Below are positions 13,185-13,655 of a stretch of DNA of 13,655 bases, piece after piece (position 1 is the first letter of the stretch; each line of letters starts with the position of its first letter). The notes beneath the pieces were generated by a model, which saw only the letters and a list, made by a program, of their open reading frames with translations, was not told the DNA's origin and did not search any database. The DNA comes from Desulfovibrio sp. (GTDB lineage: Bacteria > Desulfobacterota > Desulfovibrionia > Desulfovibrionales > Desulfovibrionaceae). The stretch lies in the NCBI GenBank assembly GCA_031282465.1, contig JAITDR010000157.1, positions 1 through 13,655 on the forward strand, given 5' to 3'. The position numbers and the translations under genes were made by a program.

Positions 13185-13655
13185 ATGACCGTCGAAACCA
13201 CACTCACCAAAATCATCTACGCGGGCAACGGCGCCGCGACGGAGTTTCCCGTTCCGTTCCCTTTCAGCCGGCCGCAGGACGTCCGCCTGACCTGCACCGC
13301 CGCCGACGGCACGGAATACGACCCCTCCGGCAACTACCGCATCGCCGTCACCGCATCCGGCGACGCAACCGTCGTCTTCCCGCTCTCCGGCTCACCCTTG
13401 CCGCCCGGCGCCCGGCTCACCGTCTACCGGCAAACGCCTCCGGTGCAGATTGCCGGCCTGCACGCCGGCGGCGCGTTCAATCCCGAAGTCCTTGAACGCG
13501 ACGTCTTCGACCGTCTGGTAATGATGGTTCAGGAACTGCACGAAGCCGTCAACCGCGCCGTGAAATTCCCCCTCACGCTCCCGGAATCGGACGCTGATAC
13601 CCTGCTCCGCGATCTGCTCGCCGACGTCGAACAGGCCTCACGCATCGCCGAAGAC
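13185..13655 (+). CDS. tail fibre protein, T7-type N-terminal domain (partial, runs off window)
   Basis: The frame from ATG 13185 stays open for 157 codons to the window end. AAAGGA (13172-13177) lies 7 nt before the ATG. The N-terminus has the T7 tail-fibre/tailspike anchor pattern: TKIIYAGNGAATEFPVPFPF (8-27), a short beta domain (GTEYDPSGNYRIAVT), LTVYRQTPPVQIAG (about 83-96), then FNPEVLERDVFDRLVMMVQ leading into a helix AVNRAVKFP. Such domains dock the fibre to the tail, with the receptor-binding part at the missing C-terminus. It is the only plus-strand gene right of the transporter block, so it presumably resumes the phage late operon. In BPP-1 the receptor-binding gene is the target of a diversity-generating retroelement; that part would lie beyond this window. 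Confidence 0.82.
   Translation, partial: MTVETTLTKIIYAGNGAATEFPVPFPFSRPQDVRLTCTAADGTEYDPSGNYRIAVTASGDATVVFPLSGSPLPPGARLTVYRQTPPVQIAGLHAGGAFNPEVLERDVFDRLVMMVQELHEAVNRAVKFPLTLPESDADTLLRDLLADVEQASRIAED

Noticed and set aside
12824..13216. 130-codon minus-strand frame across the tandem repeat
   Set aside because: Its repeated residues are only the translation of the 39-bp units; it overlaps the transporter start and the fibre gene antisense.

Overview
The window is a GC-rich stretch dominated by the virion-structure module of a short-tailed (podovirus-type) temperate phage or prophage. The genes follow the Bordetella phage BPP-1 / Salmonella phage epsilon15 plan: terL, a 71-aa protein, portal, a Bbp19-like protein, a scaffold candidate, an epsilon15 gp7-type major capsid protein, a Bbp16-type cement protein, tail adaptor, tail nozzle, a DUF2833/T7 gp13-like protein, a T7 gp14-like internal virion protein and, after an interruption, the N-terminus of a T7-type tail fibre. 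High GC, the codon use and the GC-rich intergenic palindromes would fit a Desulfovibrio/Bilophila-type host, but that host call is only an impression.

Layout. 1-638 holds no convincing gene. It contains a 15-bp perfect inverted repeat rich in TTACGGAAA, a near-consensus sigma70 promoter (201-228) overlaid by three ATCTC/GAGAT half-sites one helical turn apart, and about 400 nt of apparently non-coding leader. 639-6899 holds packaging and head genes; 7121-9984 the tail adaptor and nozzle; 9994-11086 two small internal virion genes. Three gaps (2406-2593, 4217-4415, 6900-7120) and the terL leader carry dispersed palindromic repeats.

11087-13000 breaks the phage module. It holds three minus-strand, non-virion genes: a BASS-like membrane transporter, an uncharacterised ORF that starts in a 4-nt overlap with it, and a Fluc/CrcB fluoride channel. 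The crcB frame is intact over the whole family length but has no ATG, GTG or TTG at its expected start. A short AT-rich remnant encoding a C-terminal membrane helix sits at the left edge. On the right, a three-unit 39-bp tandem repeat separates the block from the fibre gene, which runs off the window.

Working together: TerL packages DNA through the portal into a procapsid built on the scaffold and the gp7-type capsid protein and stabilised by the Bbp16-like protein. Adaptor and nozzle complete the short tail, the gp13/gp14-like proteins are ejected internal proteins, and the fibre binds the host. The block at 11087-13000 lies where large ejection or lytic-transglycosylase proteins would be expected, so it is either moron cargo or the scar of a rearrangement that disabled the prophage. 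No integrase, lysis genes, tRNA, CRISPR array or reverse transcriptase is visible.
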